Shown: piece by piece, positions 62,272-64,000 of the stretch
Layout of the letters: every line of letters starts with the position of its first letter
Numbering within the stretch: position 1 is the first letter of the stretch
Assembly: GCA_040880025.1 (NCBI GenBank)
Contig: JBBDJD010000018.1
Span: forward strand, 1 to 64,000
DNA: 64,000 bases
Source of the DNA: RCIO01 sp040880025
GTDB taxonomy: Bacteria; Pseudomonadota; Alphaproteobacteria; Rhizobiales; Rhizobiaceae
Direction of reading: 5' to 3'
The notes under the pieces: model-generated
Database searches by the model: none
What the model was told of the DNA's origin: nothing
The model's input: the letters and a program-made list of their open reading frames with translations, nothing else
Program-made: the position numbers and the translations under genes

Positions 62272-63504
62272 ATGAGTGGAAGCGGCATACAATCCAATCG
62301 GAATATCCACGGCGAAGTCGCGGTGGTGATCGTCGCCGCCGGACGCGGGGAACGCGCCGGTCAGTCGGCGGAGGGTCCGAAACAATATCGGCCAATTGGT
62401 GGCGAACCTGTCATGCGGCGCACAGTCGCGGCATTCGCAGACCATCCGGCGATCGGCCGTATCGTGATCGCCGTTCACCGCGACGACGGCGAATTGTTGA
62501 ATGCTGCGGTCGGGCCGTTCGCCTCGCGGATCGTTTCCGTCATTGGCGGTGCGACCAGGCAGGAATCGACCCTGTTCGCGTTGCGGGCGCTGGCGGACGA
62601 TCCACCGGCCGCCGTGCTGATCCATGACTGCGTGCGACCGTTCATCGATGCAGACCTGATTTCACGGGTCAGCGACACCGCGCTCAGCGGCGTTGGCACG
62701 CTGCCGGCGTTGCCGGTGTCGGACACACTGAAACGCAGTGGCGCGGACGGACTGATCGAAAGCACGGTTTCCCGCGACGGGCTTCACGCCGCTCAAACGC
62801 CGCAGGGATTTCCCTTCGGGCCGATCCTCGCCGCGCACGAGGCCGCAAACGATGCCGGCAGGCTGGATTTTACGGACGATGCGGCGATCGCGGAATGGAA
62901 CGGCATACCGGTACGCATCGTTTCCGGCTCGCCTGACAACATCAAGCTGACCTGGGCGAAGGATCTCGACATGGCCGATCAGCGGCTTTCGCAACGCGAT
63001 GCATTTCCGGACGTGCGAACCGGCAACGGCTACGACGTGCATGCCTTCGGTCCAGGCGATGCGGTCATGCTGTGCGGCGTCAGCATCGACCATAAACAGA
63101 CACTCAGCGGCCATTCGGATGCCGATGTCGGGCTCCACGCGCTGACCGACGCATTGCTGGCCACATGCGGCGCGGGCGATATCGGCACGCATTTCCCGCC
63201 TTCCGATCCCCAATGGAAGGGTGTTGCGTCGCGCGTGTTTGTCGAACACGCGGCAAGAACCGTGCGCGACAAGGGCGGACGCATCGCAAACACAGACGTC
63301 ACGCTGATCTGCGAGGCACCGCGCGTCGGTCCTCACCGAGAGGCGATGGTCGCGGCGATGGCCGGTATGCTGGGCATCGCCGGGGAGCGTGTTTCGGTCA
63401 AGGCGACGACCAACGAGAAGCTCGGCTTCATCGGCCGAGAGGAAGGCATCGCGGCGATTGCGACAGCGACCGTGGTCTATCCCGGAGGATTGACTGATGG
63501 ATGA
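62272..63504 (+). CDS. ispDF: bifunctional IspD/IspF, MEP pathway
   Basis: A 410-residue fusion. IspD part (residues about 14-240): VAVVIVAAGRGERAG, GPKQY, and IHDCVRPFI. IspF part (from about 248): RTGNGYDVHAFGPGD, GHSDADVGLHALTDALL, and KATTNEKLGFIGREEGI. The enzyme makes CDP-methylerythritol and later cyclises it to MEcPP in non-mevalonate isoprenoid synthesis. The fusion is typical of alphaproteobacteria. ATG at 62272 (MSGSGIQ) is chosen; its Shine-Dalgarno is weak. Confidence 0.95.
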   Translation: MSGSGIQSNRNIHGEVAVVIVAAGRGERAGQSAEGPKQYRPIGGEPVMRRTVAAFADHPAIGRIVIAVHRDDGELLNAAVGPFASRIVSVIGGATRQESTLFALRALADDPPAAVLIHDCVRPFIDADLISRVSDTALSGVGTLPALPVSDTLKRSGADGLIESTVSRDGLHAAQTPQGFPFGPILAAHEAANDAGRLDFTDDAAIAEWNGIPVRIVSGSPDNIKLTWAKDLDMADQRLSQRDAFPDVRTGNGYDVHAFGPGDAVMLCGVSIDHKQTLSGHSDADVGLHALTDALLATCGAGDIGTHFPPSDPQWKGVASRVFVEHAARTVRDKGGRIANTDVTLICEAPRVGPHREAMVAAMAGMLGIAGERVSVKATTNEKLGFIGREEGIAAIATATVVYPGGLTDG

Positions 63505-63985
63505 ACTGGATGCGCTTGCCGACCGGTTTCTGAAAGCGTGTCAGAAGCGTGAAATTCTCGCTGCGACGGCGGAATCCTGCACGGGCGGTCTGATCATCGC
63601 CACGCTGACCGAAATTCCCGGCTCGTCCTCGATGGTCGACCGTGGATTCGTCACCTATTCCAATGAAGCAAAGATGGAGATGCTGCGCGTTTCCAAGTCG
63701 ACGCTCGATGCGCACGGAGCAGTATCGGAAGAGACCGCCCTCGAAATGGCGGCCGGAGCGCTGGCAAACTCGCGCGCCGGCGTCGCGCTGGCCGTCACGG
63801 GCATCGCCGGGCCGGACGGCGGCAGCGCCGAAAAACCGGTCGGGCTGGTCTGGTTCGGCCTGGCGCTGAGCGGGCAAACTCCCTTGGCGCGCAAACGCCA
63901 GTTCGCAAATCGCGGCCGGCACTATGTGCGCGAACAGACGGTCAGGACCGCGCTTGCGTGGGGCATCGAGACGCTGGAGGGCTAA
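63497..63985 (+). CDS. pncC: CinA C-terminal domain protein (nicotinamide-nucleotide amidase)
   Basis: A 162-residue stand-alone CinA C-domain: AATAESCTGGLIIATLTEIP (active-site Ser/Lys region), GFVTYSNEAKMEML, AVTGIAGPDGGSAEKPVGLV. It deamidates NMN to NaMN in pyridine-nucleotide recycling. It overlaps ispDF by 8 bases; GGAGG lies upstream. The matching CinA N-domain is a separate gene at 29728. Confidence 0.92.
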   Translation: MDELDALADRFLKACQKREILAATAESCTGGLIIATLTEIPGSSSMVDRGFVTYSNEAKMEMLRVSKSTLDAHGAVSEETALEMAAGALANSRAGVALAVTGIAGPDGGSAEKPVGLVWFGLALSGQTPLARKRQFANRGRHYVREQTVRTALAWGIETLEG

Positions 63986-64000
63986 TGACGGCGGAGGAAG
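63985..64000 (+). CDS. start of a next gene, cut by the window end
   Basis: A TAATG overlap with the cinA-type stop opens a frame (M-T-A-E-E), with GGAGG seven bases before the ATG. Only five codons are inside the window, so nothing can be said about the product, and it may not be a gene. Confidence 0.3.

Overview
The window looks like chromosomal DNA of a GC-rich alphaproteobacterium of the order Hyphomicrobiales, probably a Phyllobacteriaceae/Mesorhizobium-like genome. The main reason is the right end. It carries the rhizobial block mazG | hflX-hfq-dat-trkA-ntrX-ntrY-ntrC-ntrB-dusB | ispDF-cinA, with a fused ispDF and with ntrYX next to ntrBC. Other pointers are a cobalamin-dependent ribonucleotide reductase as the only RNR in view, a rhizobial-type CysK, and short palindromic intergenic repeats of a kind common in this order. 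No phage, insertion sequence, integrase or CRISPR array is recognisable.

Layout. 1-5.4 kb: tRNA-Asn, then an FAD protein / DUF1365 / cyclopropane-fatty-acid-type methyltransferase lipid cluster and a GT39-like membrane glycosyltransferase. 5.4-10.7 kb: CpdB, a type II NADH dehydrogenase, and a divergent Lrp/ald pair. 11-15 kb: minus-strand genes including an OmpA-like protein and the tight run AlaX-GFA-SseA-GNAT. 15-24.7 kb: a gate-domain membrane protein divergent from an Lrp regulator, cysK, an SDR, trkH, a Cys-nucleophile hydrolase divergent from a LysR regulator, and adenine deaminase. 24.7-27.8 kb: a 35-residue membrane protein behind an FNR/FixK-type box, an AT-rich CBS-domain membrane protein, and a TetR-GFA-VOC-DUF operon with a palindromic operator. 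27.9-37 kb: tRNA-Leu, hydrolase, MoCF/CinA-like protein, FAD monooxygenase, universal stress protein behind a second FNR-type box, MFS transporter, gpt, Nudix and Pit. 37-41.5 kb: nrdJ, preceded by two NrdR boxes 31 bp apart and a strongly structured leader RNA.

41.5-46.4 kb is the most accessory-looking stretch. It holds an AT-rich membrane protein, a 68-residue Cys/His protein followed by a Cas2-fold (SinR-like) protein, a 65-residue CxxC protein, a thermonuclease-like protein, a tiny membrane protein, a broken toxin-like C-terminus coupled by an ATGA overlap to a DUF2019 gene, and several hairpin repeats. 46.5-49.8 kb: YghU-type GST, GH25 lysozyme lipoprotein, secreted hydrolase and ParB-like mini-protein. 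49.9-64 kb: the conserved nitrogen-regulation block.

Functional links. TrkH and TrkA, encoded 33 kb apart, would form the Trk potassium uptake system. NtrBC and NtrYX are paired two-component systems; NtrC keeps the sigma-54 contact motif GAFTGA while NtrX lacks it. The two halves of a classical CinA exist as separate genes (29.7 kb and 63.5 kb). Two candidate oxygen-responsive boxes and the NrdR-controlled nrdJ suggest attention to low-oxygen and deoxynucleotide supply. Start codons were chosen from visible Shine-Dalgarno sequences and family lengths; family names come from motif recognition only, since no database search was possible.
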